Position numbers and translations under genes: made by a program. The notes under the pieces are model-generated. The model did no database searches. It was given only the letters and a program-made list of their open reading frames with translations, and was not told where the DNA came from. Positions 19,567 to 29,309 of a stretch of DNA of 64,000 bases are shown one piece after another (positions within the stretch are counted from its first letter, which is position 1; each line of letters begins with the position of its first letter). Source of the stretch: Isochrysis galbana (taxonomy: Eukaryota; Haptophyta; Isochrysidales; Isochrysidaceae); contig CM030937.1 of assembly GCA_018136815.1 (NCBI GenBank), positions 1,809,889-1,873,888 on the forward strand, written 5' to 3'.

Positions 19567-19692
19567 ATGCCCGTAGTCATCCCCGAGGAAAGCTCCATGA
19601 GCTCCCCGCAAGAACCGCATTCCGCGCTAGCTGCCGGCGCGCCCTCGCGAGCAATCTCCAAGAGTGAGATCAGCCTTGCTCCGACAGACTAG
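19567..19692 (+). mobile_element. 'MPV…ALAAGAP' small ORF, copy 3 (cleanest)
   Basis: ATG at 19567 opens a 41-residue frame: MPVVIPEESSMSSPQEPHS, then ALAAGAPSRAISKSEISL, ending APTD-stop. It matches the minus-strand small ORF at 2427-2639 from its initiator Met onward, and the fragment at 12840-12952. The element continues without pause into sequence related to the LINE leader (19695-19890). Confidence 0.55.
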
Positions 19693-19694
19693 CC

Positions 19695-19890
19695 TGACCC
19701 CTTCTCTCCAACTCCTGGCCGAAGCAGCGCGCGCGGTCACTCCGGAACCAGTGTCTCCATTAAAGCGAGAACTGGGGAAGGGGAAAGGGGCTGACGGTGG
19801 TTAAGGTTGGGTAGTTGGGTAGTAGGTAGTAGGGAGGTACATAAGCACACTGCCTCAGCACATGTAGCGGGGATTTTTAAGAAGATCTTT
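19695..19890 (-). mobile_element. LINE 5' leader remnant
   Basis: The segment CGGCCGAAGCAG…CCGGAACCAG…AACTGGGGAAGGGG…GGTTAAGGTTGGGTAG…AAGCACACTGCCTCA…GTAGCGGGGATTTTTAAGAAGAT matches 34740-34925 word for word with indels. There it lies immediately upstream of LINE ORF1 (on the minus strand). This is therefore an orphan 5' leader of the same family. Confidence 0.7.
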
Positions 19891-20263
19891 TTTATTTTTC
19901 TTCCGCTTCTTATTCTACACGAATCTATGAAGGTGCAACCTGAAGCTGAGGTTCAGTTTCACCCCAGCACCCCCATTTCACCCAGCATCTAGATCTAGGC
20001 CCACAGAGCCCATATACTCAATACTCTAACCAGAAAGTGGATACAAGTAGATATATAAATATTGTTTTTCTACTCGTAGAAGCGCTCTCACGCTGTGACC
20101 CTGTCTCCTCCCCCCCCCGCCCTCTCTCTCCTCCTCGCCCCGCGGAACGGACCCCGCCCTCTCCCTCCCAACCCTTCTTTTCTTCTGTGAGTCCGTCGGT
20201 TATTTTGAATAAACTGGGGCCCCCTCCCTGCCCTCTCGCGGTCTGCCCGCAGCGCCGCGGGTG

Positions 20264-21605
20264 ATGGGGCAGGGCGCGAGCGGTGCGGCGGTCGGCGGGG
20301 GGTTCGGCGCGCTGTGGGAGGCGCTGGGCGAGGACACGCGCGCGCAGATCGGCGCGCTTGCTCAGAAGGAGTGCGATGCGCTCTTGACACCCCACGGAGG
20401 AGCGCCAGCCGCCACGCCGCAGCTGCCGGTAAAGAGAGAGAGAATGAGGGAGAGAGAGGGGGGGGGGGGGGTGAGAGAGTGGAGGTGTAATTGAGGGGCA
20501 GAAGAGGGGGGGGGGGGCAAGAGGGGGGGAAGGGCAAGGGGAAAGAAGAAGCAGAATGGAGGGAGAAGTGAATGGCGTCTAGAGTGAGCAAGGGACGGGA
20601 GGAAGGCAGGGCAGGTGGGGAAGTGCTTGGGTGGGGACCAGGCGAGGCGGTTGGCGCAATTGACCAAACCGGATTGGCCGCCGGCGCTAATATAGGACGC
20701 ACGGTGGCTGTCTTCACAAAGGACAAGTGACGGAATATTCTAGGGCGTTGGAGCGAGGGTGAAGCAAAGTGTGGGAGGCGACAAACCACGTGCATCTCGC
20801 ATTGAATTGTGTTTGCTGGACTTCGGTTCTTACTGAAATTTTGCTTCCACTCGCCGGCGCAAATATCACTGCCAGTTTAACTTTCGTTCCGCTCGCATTG
20901 CTTGCAGCTCGGCATTAGCCTGACCCTTGACCATTCTGCTGCGAGCACCGCCCTCGCTCTAGTCCCTCGGCTACAGCGGAAGCACTACGAGCTCATCCCA
21001 AAGGTGCTCGACGAGATGAGTTTCTGGCGAGGTTTCTTTTCTCACGTCACAGTTATTGTCGCGCAAAACGCAGCGGAGCTCATCCCCGTGCCAGGCCAAG
21101 GTGCAGCGAGCTCATCGCCGCCAGTTTGTTCAACAATCATGTTTGGTTGCGACACGCCGTGTGTATGGGGCCTCTGAAGAATGTACATTTGTGTTGTCTC
21201 TCAACGGCGGCTCCAGTGCGAATGTGCCTGGCATTACTTGAAGCACGGCTCTGATCTCCGCATTGATGCACACCCACAGGTGACACATGGAAGTGCTCTT
21301 TGCCCGACGAATCATTTAGCGCTGCGTGGGCCGCAGCCACCGCCGAGGCCAAGGATCGGCTCGTAGCCATCACAGCCAAGGATTCGGCGACCTTGCTGTC
21401 TCCTGCAGCGGGCGCACCGCCTCCCTTCCCTACGGTGCCCCTCGGCACCATCATCGGCATCAGCGAGGCCGCAGCCACTGCCGCACTCACCCTCGTGCCA
21501 GGCTTGCAGCGCAAGCACTACTTGCTCGTGCCCAAGCAGCTCGGCGAGAAGGACTTTTGGGTCAACTTTTTCACTCACGCCACCGTGATCCTTGCCGTGC
21601 CTTAG
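20264..21605 (+). CDS. BSD-domain protein with tandemly duplicated domain
   Basis: Exon 1 (20264-20428) begins MGQGASGAAV and ends at a GTAAAG donor. Exon 2 starts at 20908 after CTTGCAG and runs to about 21060-21110. Exon 3 starts at 21279 after CCCACAG and runs to about 21597-21605. Two paralogous halves are visible: GALWEALGEDTRAQIGALAQ…LVPRLQRKHYELIPKVLDEM with SFWRGFFSHV, and SAAWAAATAEAKDRLVAITA…LVPGLQRKHYLLVPKQLGEK with DFWVNFFTHA. Each ends in the LxP…(E/D)xxFWxxFF pattern of the BSD domain (BTF2-like, synapse-associated, DOS2-like proteins). Molecular role is unknown. The donor of exon 2 and the true 3' end are uncertain, since a TAG closes exon 3 at 21603 but may belong to an intron. 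A CT tract (20100-20185) precedes the start. Confidence 0.7.
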
Positions 21606-21609
21606 TTCG

Positions 21610-22700
21610 TGCCTCACTCGCGGGCAGACCTGGCGGCAGCACATCTTGTCGCCGCGCAGGTTGTGTGCAGGTGGGCCGGCTTCGGCTCTTACACACGATT
21701 GGGCCGCGTCATGCTCTTCGTGATGAGATGGGCTGGTCAAGGGCGGCCTGGCCACCTACGTGAACGACTATCAACTCCGGTAGACATGATTTTTGAGTCG
21801 GATGAGGGTGAGGCGAGTGCTACGCAGCCTACACGACCGTGTAGGGTTACGTACGTCGCTGCTTTATAGAACACGCAGGTGTGGGTGACACCACACCAAA
21901 GGCCGAGAGCGGGCCGGCTGGCGTGAGCTTGCGAGATAGCGACAGCTAAGGTGCGATGCAACATAAATGCCCTCCCGTGCGTACCTATAATTTTGTGCGT
22001 TTGTATTGCTTATTTGGGTGGCCGAACCAGCTCTAGCTCATGCATTGTGATCGGTGTGTAATCTGCCAGGTGAATAGAAAAAAAAACATCTGAAGATTCT
22101 CGGCTAACACCTACTATGTCTAGGTGCTAGCAGGGACGGGGGCGCACATAAATGAAAGCACGCTTCTGGTCTTAGCCACAGCACGCGGCCTCACCCCGCA
22201 CATGTAGAGGGGATTTTGGGGAATTTTTGTTAGCATGTAAGCGGTAAGCCCTCTTATGCCATTTTTATGATGCATAGTGATATCGGTGCACGCCGCCTGC
22301 CACTGGAAACCCCAAGTACTGGGCCCCTAAGTAGAGCACGAGGGGACGAGCCGCAAGGCGAGTGCGAGGGAGTGATAAGGGATGCGGGCGCGGCTGTCAG
22401 ATGGAGGATGTCGGGGTCGCGCGCGCGATGAGAACATTAAGAAGTTTTTTTTTTTTTTTATGATGCATAGTGATACGTAGCTGCTGAAGCGCTTAGAATT
22501 ATTTTTTTTCTCAGTTGGTGCAAATGGCGAGAGCACAAGCACAAAGCCCACAACGACATTATGGAAGCTGAATTTCTGGAACAAGCGCCAGACTATAAGC
22601 AATCATGAGAAGTATGCGAGTCTGGTATGCTGAGCGCGCAATCAACGACACCCTCGATTGTTGTGTTGTGAGGTAGCGACCTCGCGCCGACTACTAAGCC
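21610..22700. other. Gene-free spacer with short repeats
   Basis: No supported gene. TTTTTATGATGCATAGTGATA occurs at about 22262-22282 and again at about 22456-22477. A diverged copy of the LINE-leader word CATGTAGAGGGGATTTT is at 22201-22217. Poly-T runs occur at 22445-22459 and 22501-22510. Confidence 0.5.
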
Positions 22701-22728
22701 GGTCAGGTGCTCACGCAGCGTGCAGCCT

Positions 22729-22997
22729 TCATTTTCCTGGCACATAGTTGTGCTTCGCTCGCAGGGCATTCACATAGCGTGTTGATGGTGCTGCCTTGGT
22801 GGGCTTTGCTGGCATACTCGCCAACGGCCTGCCGTCCTCTACGTCGGAAAGCTGACCAATATTCGCATGGAAGACAATGCCCTTTCGTTGCCTCTCTCGT
22901 TTCTGCCGCTTGAGCTTTGAAAGGTAATGCGCCAAACCGATAGTCCAAAAGACTCGATCTACGATGAAGGAGTATAGGACGTACGGAAATAGCAAAA
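22729..22997 (-). CDS. Possible partial reading frame at the left edge of the gap
   Basis: Leaving the gap on the minus strand, one frame reads YVLYSFIVDRVFWTIGLAHY, KLKRQKRERQRKGIVF and NIGQLSDVEDGRPLASMPAK to a stop at 22729. Hydrophobic then basic then acidic order gives it a protein-like look, but I recognise no family. It is antisense to the orientation of the frame on the right side of the gap, so at most one of the two continues through the missing bases. Confidence 0.25.
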
Positions 22998-23000
22998 GTG

Positions 23001-23100
23001 NNNNNNNNNNNNNNNNNNNNNNNNNNNNNNNNNNNNNNNNNNNNNNNNNNNNNNNNNNNNNNNNNNNNNNNNNNNNNNNNNNNNNNNNNNNNNNNNNNNN
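23001..23100. other. Assembly gap (100 N)
   Basis: Exactly 100 undetermined bases, the conventional length for a gap of unknown size. It interrupts a reading frame on its right side, so the true distance and frame across it are not known. Confidence 0.99.
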
Positions 23101-23539
23101 TTCCAGCAATACGAGTGAGGCCTTCTTGCAGCAGCTGGCCGACATACCTGTTGGTACTGCTCTGTATGATATTTATGCGGTGCCACACCCAAATGCAGGT
23201 GCCCACTCCTCGAAGCATGATGGTAGCATCCCCAGATCAGAGAATTTGCTCGTGTTCTCAGGAAGGCTGGTCACGCGATCACGATTCATCCGCTCCGCTG
23301 CAGACCATAACCTCAAGTTTTGGCATCAGGCAAAGGAAGACGATTACGCTCTCCGCCCGGACTGGGAGGCGACCTTGACACGGGGCCACTTGACCGACTT
23401 CAGTGCTGAACACTACGCCAAAATTGTTGGCGAAGGAACAGCCGACGTCGCATGGCCTGCCCGAGAATCGGTTGCTTGCGGGAAAGAGGCCACGCCAAAT
23501 GTTCGCCCGGTGATCGGTAGCTTCCGGGATAATGCATAA
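23101..23539 (+). CDS. C-terminal part of an unrecognised protein, cut by the gap
   Basis: From the gap edge a frame runs 145 codons to TAA at 23537-23539: EAFLQQLADIPVGTALYDIY, then SENLLVFSGRLVTRSRFIRS, NLKFWHQAKEDDYALRPDWE, TLTRGHLTDFSAEHYAKIVG. The alternating charged and hydrophobic pattern, with acidic-aromatic clusters, looks like globular coding sequence and unlike the random frames nearby. I do not recognise the family. The start, any introns and the remainder lie in or left of the gap. Confidence 0.5.
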
Positions 23540-24103
23540 TGGTATGTGTGCAATTACACACAATGTTGGCCTTGTCAAAAGTTGTGCTACATGATGCTCG
23601 TGTGGACTGCAGGAGTTCCTTTGCTCGACCGCTGTCAGACGGTGCACTTGCTGGTCAGGGCCGAATACTTGCCCAGTTCCCCACGACATTCGGGCCCGGC
23701 CTCAACCGCAACGCCCCCCCCCCCTTGGCGAACACCTGTCACGGGTGGTTTTGCGTGGTGTGCACCCTAGAACTTATATTGGGATGAGGAGGGGGAGAGG
23801 GCCGCATGAGTCGAGCCGTGATCTCCCCCCTTCTCTCCTTGTTCGCTTGTGTGAGTCTCCTACGCAATCCCCCCGTGTGTGCGTTTGATCTGCGCGTGAT
23901 ACTATTAGTGTGCCCTGTGTGGTCAGTGGCCCCCTTTGGTATCTTTTAACGTGTCATGAAGTAACAGGATGCGCGGCGCGCCGCGCCGCGCTCTCATCCT
24001 CGAGCCACAGGGGGCCGCGCTGCGGCCTCCTTGTGATATGGAGCTGCTGCTCGGGCGGAGGGGGTAGGGCTGGGCTTGGTGGCCCTGCCCGCGCCCGCTC
24101 GCC

Positions 24104-24475
24104 GCGTCTGCGTGAGCTCGTTGAGCCACGGCAGCCGGAAACCCTCCCCTCCTCGCTCAGCCGCATGGCTGCAGCGATGGAGCAAGGTGTGGGGGGCGCA
24201 TGTGGAGAGGCCTATGGCCTCTCCCATGGCCCCATTGGGCCACTCCCTCTTGGGTCTGCCCCCTTCATTGGCCTCGTGGCCGATTCTCCGCGCTCGCGCG
24301 CGCTCGCTGAGCCGCTGCGGTCGGAACCCCTCCCCTCCTCACCAGATCGTATGTGGTGCCCGATGGAGTGTGGTGTGGGGGGGCCATGTGGGGCCACTCA
24401 TGGCTCATGGTGGCCCACATGACTCCATTGGGTCACTCCCATTTGGATCTGACCCCACCGCCTTTTTCCTCGCAG
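24104..24475 (+). repeat. Two degenerate tandem units of about 175 bp
   Basis: Unit 1 (about 24104-24290) and unit 2 (about 24300-24475) share the order: GAGC(C/T)…CGG…AACCCTCCCCTCCTC, then ATGG…GTGTGG(G)GGG, CATGTGG…GCC, CCATTGGG(C/T)CACTCCC, T(G/T)GG(G/A)TCTG. A third, weaker copy may precede at 23985. Translations of the two units align in one frame (EPxxxEPLPSS…MECGVGG), but no family is recognised. Confidence 0.6.
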
Positions 24476-24749
24476 CTCGCGATTGTCCTTCGCGTTCGAT
24501 GCGACTATCTAGGCGACTGGTCATGCGAGTCGGCTCATCTCTTCTCTTCCTCACCTCCCATGTTGGATGGGAAGGTGTGCCTTGGGGCCTCTCTCGCTCT
24601 CTCGTATGGCTTTTGGGAGGGGGTGGTGATGTGCTGGGATGAGTGCGCTACTCTCCCTCTCTCCCCCTCCTCCCATCTCTCTCATCTCTCTCCTCCCATC
24701 GCATAATCTCTCTCGCGACGTGTTGCATGCGCTCGATCTGGCTCTCTGG

Positions 24750-25653
24750 CACTCCCCGAAGGAGTCACAACGAGAACCCGAGCTCGAACTCACACTAACA
24801 GACCGGCCCCTTGCCGAATTAGACAGACGCCGTCTAGAGGGGCGAATCTCGGTGGACGAGACCCTTCTAGCTATCCGGAGCATCGGTCCTGGCAAGAGCG
24901 CGGGACCTGACGGGATACCGGCGGAAGTTTACAAAGCGCACGTGTGAGGAGGTGAGTGGAACTGTGGCTGTGGTGTGCGAGGGAATGTGGGGGTTGTGAG
25001 ATGTAACATGAGTTGTACAGCCCGATGGGAGCATGGGGGACGGAACGGCACGGGCGGGGAAGGGACACGCAGGAGAGGCTGAGAGCGGGGGGTCACCCTC
25101 GGTCGACATGGGGACACGCGGGACGCGAAGGGAGCACAGAAGCGGATGGAGCAAGGCACAAGGGCGCTCGAGCGGTGGCGCTGAGCGAGAGACGGCCGAA
25201 GAGAGAAGACGCGCGGGGGGGGGGAGAGCCACGCGCGGGAAAGAGAAAACACTCAAGACAAGGAACGGATGAAACGGGGCCAGAGACTCAAGGAAACACT
25301 CGGGGGGGGAACGGGGAAAGAGGGAAAAGGGGGGAACGCCCGCGGGGGAAGAGGGGGGATCCTATCGGGGACGGGCGAGGAAGGAGGGGATCGGGGCGTG
25401 ACAATGGCGATGGAGTCGCGCAGGAAAACCTAAAAGGGCGGGAAATGAACAAGGGGAAGTGTACAACCCCCCCTACCCGCAACAGCACGAAAAGATAGTG
25501 GCACCGATCCTAACGGATCTTTACAACCAAACATTCGATACGGGTTACATCCCGTACACCATGAGAGAGGGAGATATCATACTCCTATATAAGAAGGGTG
25601 ACGCGAGGGACCCCAGAAACTATAGGCCCATAACCCTATTACAAAGCGACTGG
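24750..25653 (+). pseudogene. LINE reverse transcriptase, split by a 0.5-kb insertion
   Basis: The left piece (24750-24938) reads LTDRPLAELDRRRLEGRISV, then AIRSIGPGKSAGPDGIPAEV-YK, the block 0-1 signature of non-LTR reverse transcriptases. The right piece (25457-25653) resumes at EVY and reads PQQHEKIVAPILTDLYN, GDIILLYKKGDARDPRNYRP and ITLLQSD. Between them are about 510 bp of GA-rich sequence with stops. The word GAAGT(T/G)TACAA occurs at both edges. The catalytic YADD region, endonuclease and ORF1 are missing. A parallel RT piece from the same superfamily is at 37038-37700. Confidence 0.85.
24951..25459. mobile_element. GA-rich 0.5-kb insertion E1 inside the LINE RT
   Basis: The segment starts GTGAGTGGAACTGTGGCTG and ends …AACAAGGGGAAG, so it has intron-like GTGAGT and AG ends. 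It is homologous to E2 at 25827-26345. On its minus strand the translation MLPSGCTTHVTSHNPHIPSH and TTATVPLTSS corresponds to SMLQMGHTSHVTTHPPLTPS and TTATAPLDHS in E2. The plus-strand interior is almost pure purine. It could be an introner-like intron, an inverted LINE ORF1 5' piece, or both. Confidence 0.55.
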
Positions 25654-25826
25654 CACTGGTGTGTTGTGGCCAGTGTGGTTGTGGTTGTGTGGACTGTGGG
25701 TAGTCCATGTGAGATGGCTGGTCAGAGCTCGGGGAGGCGGATGAGGCTGGAGGGGCGGCGGTGGTGGGAATGTGAGGAGTGGAGATAGGATGGGGAGGCG
25801 TGGAAGGCACTCCTCCGCTACCATGT

Positions 25827-26345
25827 GAGTGGTCGAGTGGAGCTGTGGCTGTGGTGCGGCTGGGTGTGAGTGGAGGATGAGTTGTAACATGAGATGTATG
25901 GCCCATTTGGAGCATGGATGGTGAACAATGGGGAGCTGGGGAAGCGTGCGGGGACGGGGCCGATGACATTGGCGCGCACTCAGCCATCACGGGGCACTAC
26001 AACACGAGAACGAGAACGAAGAACGGACGAGGGGGCGCAGAGGGCGCTCGAGCGATAGCGCGGAGCGTAGTCAAGACACGGAGGGAAAACGTCACGCGCG
26101 AGGGGGAAGGGGAATCGCGCGGGAAAGAAATAGACAAAAGGGGGCCGGAAACTCAAGGAAGCACTTGAGGAGAGACGGGAGGGGAGAGGGGGAAGAGGGC
26201 TTCCGCGGGGGAGCCGGGGAGAGGAGAGGAGAGGGGGGACGGACCGATTCGGGACGATGCGGGGGAGAAGGGAACTGGGGCGCGGCGACGGAGAGGTAGT
26301 CGCGCGGGAAGACCTAAAAACGGAACGTACGAGGGGGAAGTGTAC
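25827..26345. mobile_element. GA-rich 0.5-kb element E2, homologous to E1
   Basis: It begins GTGAGTGGTCGAGTGGAGC and ends CGAGGGGGAAG, directly before TGTACAAGGC. The right end (AGTCGCGCGGGAAGACCTAA onward) matches E1's right end closely. The host sequence on its left (25655-25826) is a GTGG-rich low-complexity piece and on its right a short EVYKAQ-like remnant, so this copy also abuts LINE RT sequence. Confidence 0.55.
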
Positions 26346-26817
26346 AAGGCACAAGGCCCCCCTCCCTCAACGCTAGGCCCAAAGTAGTGTACATGGGCCC
26401 ACAGCCTCTGCCAGAGTATGGGCAAGTGCGCACTTCAAGTGCTTCGGGTAGATGTGGAAAAGCAATTTTCAGCCGAGCGGAGGGGTTGTCCGGGTGCCGC
26501 TCAAACAATTTGAAACCGAACAAAAAGGAACGAGGGGGGGAGCGGGAAGCGGAGAGAAGTGGGGGTGAGGGCAATGTCGAGCGAGAATCCGGCAGAGGAG
26601 TGAGCAAATAGTAGATAGCGGGCATCGTGGCATCTTCAAGAATTTTTTTAAACCTTGGTACCGATGACATCTGCTAGCTAGTCGCCTCTCGCTAGATGTA
26701 GATTGAGATTAGACAACGTGCAGGATTTTCACAGTTTACGTTGGGCAATTACCCAGTGTCAACCACCACCCATCGACTGCAACCTCATTGTTGTGTACTA
26801 GTACTAATTACTCACCT

Positions 26818-28539
26818 TCACCGCCCTCTCATGCTGGTTGGTGGCGTCCAAACGCAATCGTCGACATGCGGAAAGCCAGCCATCGCCTTTGAAAACATTA
26901 TGACGAAGGAGTCATAATCAAGATCGCCTTGCAAGGGATTTGGTGGCGGGTCGTGCGGAGGGAAGAATATCCATCCCGGCACCTCCGGGGCGCAAAAACA
27001 CGGGAAAAGAAAACAGCCCTTGCAGAATAGGTAGCCGAGCACGAAGACGACCAAAGTCGAGATGCCCATCAACGCAACAGCGGGGCCGGCATGGGGGGGA
27101 CACACTGCCATTCCATGCAAACAGTACGGGAGTGAATGAACTACGAATCCATAAATGGTCACGTTGATGGGAATGAACCAAAGATAAAGCATAGAAAGTC
27201 TCCATTTGCAAAGGATGATCAGCAAAAGGACCGTTATCGCCAAGACCCACAGGTAGAGGTAATGAATTGAGCACCATTCTCTCTTGGCTCTAATACCGGC
27301 CACATACAGGGTGGTTGCCTTGATTTGAACGGGCGTAAAGCAGAACAAGAATTCCAGCAGGTATAGACTGTACTCTTCGAACGAGAGGATGACCTGAAAC
27401 ACGATGTAAAGTTTGGAGATTTCGCGCAAATTTCCCTCGTAGTGTTGCAAGATGAGTGCTGGTGCAAGGAATGGCAGGTAGGCTGGGATGATGACCGTGT
27501 GGAACTCAACGAGCACAGCCCAGAACAAGGCTGTGCAAAAACCGTAAGTGTTGGCCTCCGGGCGTGCGGCCATTGAACGCAGGACAATGCGGGTCTGGTA
27601 GATGCCATTGTAGTACGAATGCAAGTTGCCTTCTACACCCGAGCTCGAACCCCACAAAAAGCCGACGACGAACCACGGAAAGACGAAATAGATGAAGAGC
27701 GTGGCCAGGCGTGCAGCGATAGGCTTGTCTAGATAGTAGTAGTCTTCCCAATCCGTGATCTTGTCGGGAACCTTGGCGATGAAATCTTCAACCACCATGG
27801 CGTCAAGTAGAGTGAACTCGAAGGCGATGGTGATTATTGACCACACTATTGCAGCATACTGATGCAGCCCACAGGAGAGGCAGTTGTACCAACAGAATTG
27901 TGTGCACGGCCACGATGCTCGGCACCCAAGCCATGGCGTAAGAATGGCGCTTCTCGCCTGTTGAAGCCATGGTACAAAATACTCCTGCGGAGCATTGGTG
28001 TCTATCCGCTCGGGATTGTTAGGCAACTCATCCTCCCACAGAGCCCTGTACGGTAGTGCCGGTTCGAGCTGGTTGTACCCGGTTATATTTTGAAGGGCAC
28101 GATCAGCAAGTTTACGGCTGATCGACTGGTACATCGCCCACTTAATCACGCTCTTCGTGTTCCAGGTTACATACATGTCGCCATTCGCCGAGATGTACTT
28201 CTGCGCCTGGTCGCTCAGCAGGTATGAGGGCAACGCTTCTTCGAGCTTGGGTGCCGAATATCCATTTCCCGGAGGGCCGTTTAGCCAGTTTCCGTCAAAG
28301 CCTATAGGATCTGCGGCAACTGAACCGCTAGCGATCGATGGTGTCGGCGGCGAGGGTGCCGGTGCCGGGGGCGAAGGCGAAGGCGCTTTGAGGCTGGCCT
28401 TCAGCTCCTCAAGCTCTCGCTTCAGGTCGGCGACGGCATTGGCGGCGTCAGATGCAACCTGCTGGATCTTCGATTCCCATGCCAGCCGTGCCGCCGCTGC
28501 TTCGCTGGACGGTCGCCCAAGCAGCGGCGAGCTCTCCAT
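26818..28539 (-). CDS. Polytopic membrane protein of unknown family with N-terminal coiled coil
   Basis: The 573-residue product starts MESSPLLGRPSSEAAAARLA. Residues about 18-51 form a heptad-rich helix (ADLKRELEELKASL), followed by a Pro/Ser linker. After a soluble part (about 75-215) come roughly seven hydrophobic spans near 225-246, 278-296, 333-363, 376-401, 426-446, 448-470 and 486-513. A Cys/Trp-rich stretch (CRASWPCTQFCWYNCLSCG, about 200-220) precedes the first span, and KGCFLFPCFC follows the last. No transporter, glycosyltransferase or channel signature is evident, so function is unassigned. The frame extends upstream to 28665 without a good start; the ATG at 28537-28539 is preferred. 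A GTGAGT right after the stop could mark a 3'UTR intron. Confidence 0.75.
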   Translation of the reverse strand: MESSPLLGRPSSEAAAARLAWESKIQQVASDAANAVADLKRELEELKASLKAPSPSPPAPAPSPPTPSIASGSVAADPIGFDGNWLNGPPGNGYSAPKLEEALPSYLLSDQAQKYISANGDMYVTWNTKSVIKWAMYQSISRKLADRALQNITGYNQLEPALPYRALWEDELPNNPERIDTNAPQEYFVPWLQQARSAILTPWLGCRASWPCTQFCWYNCLSCGLHQYAAIVWSIITIAFEFTLLDAMVVEDFIAKVPDKITDWEDYYYLDKPIAARLATLFIYFVFPWFVVGFLWGSSSGVEGNLHSYYNGIYQTRIVLRSMAARPEANTYGFCTALFWAVLVEFHTVIIPAYLPFLAPALILQHYEGNLREISKLYIVFQVILSFEEYSLYLLEFLFCFTPVQIKATTLYVAGIRAKREWCSIHYLYLWVLAITVLLLIILCKWRLSMLYLWFIPINVTIYGFVVHSLPYCLHGMAVCPPHAGPAVALMGISTLVVFVLGYLFCKGCFLFPCFCAPEVPGWIFFPPHDPPPNPLQGDLDYDSFVIMFSKAMAGFPHVDDCVWTPPTSMRGR

Positions 28540-28879
28540 CGGAACCCCTTCCCACCTTGCCCCTCGCCGAGGCCCACGCCTAGCGCATCGATCCGTTGGA
28601 AGTGCTCTCTGCCCGATGCAAATGTAGATCAGCTTCTTCCCGGTGCCGCCGGCGTATCTTCCCACGAACCTCCGACGGAGATGAAGCGCTCGGACGAGAA
28701 GGAGAGCAGGACCTTGGGGGAGGATTCGAGAGCTCGTGCACCCTATTCGGTGGGGGGTGGTAGGGGAGTAGTCCCTATTTGGTAGGTGAGGCGCTCCTAT
28801 TCGAGTGGATGAATCTTACGTTTTCCGCCAACTTCCTCAGATTGCCGATGCAAGTCGATAGAGTACTCCTACTTGAAGT

Positions 28880-29110
28880 GCGCCCGGGGGGGGGGAGGGG
28901 GGGGAAGGCGGGCGGGCGGAGTCCCCCCCCCCCCCCCCCCCCCCCCCCGCCGCGCGCCCGCCCCGCCCGCGCGCCTTCTCGCCTTCTCCCCCCCCCTCCC
29001 CCTCCCCCCCCGCCGCCGCCTTCGCCTTCCCCCGGCCCCTCTGCTCCGGAACGTACTTTTACTCTCTGGCGGTCTACCCGCCTCCCCCCCCCCCCCGCCC
29101 CTGGGACCAG
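28880..29110. repeat. G/C homopolymer-rich region upstream of the phosphate transporter
   Basis: Runs of G (28887-28908) and C (28922-28948, 28987-29010, 29080-29098) dominate. Frames through it encode Pro/Arg/Ala or Gly/Arg low complexity only. It lies between the divergently transcribed membrane protein and phosphate transporter and may serve as a shared upstream region. Assembly errors in homopolymers are likely here. Confidence 0.6.
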
Positions 29111-29309
29111 CGAAAAACAAATCTCCGTCGGGCCCTTAGACCGTCGGGACGCTCTTGGGCCGGAGAGGAGGCAGCGGACGCGGAGTCGCACTGCACCCCT
29201 CAGAGCTCTGGCCGTTCCGCACCCCTCGCGCGTGCCTGACATCTGTTCTATACCTGTCAGCCCGGCCATACCCACATCTATTTGCCACTCCGCGACACAC
29301 ACTCCCAGA

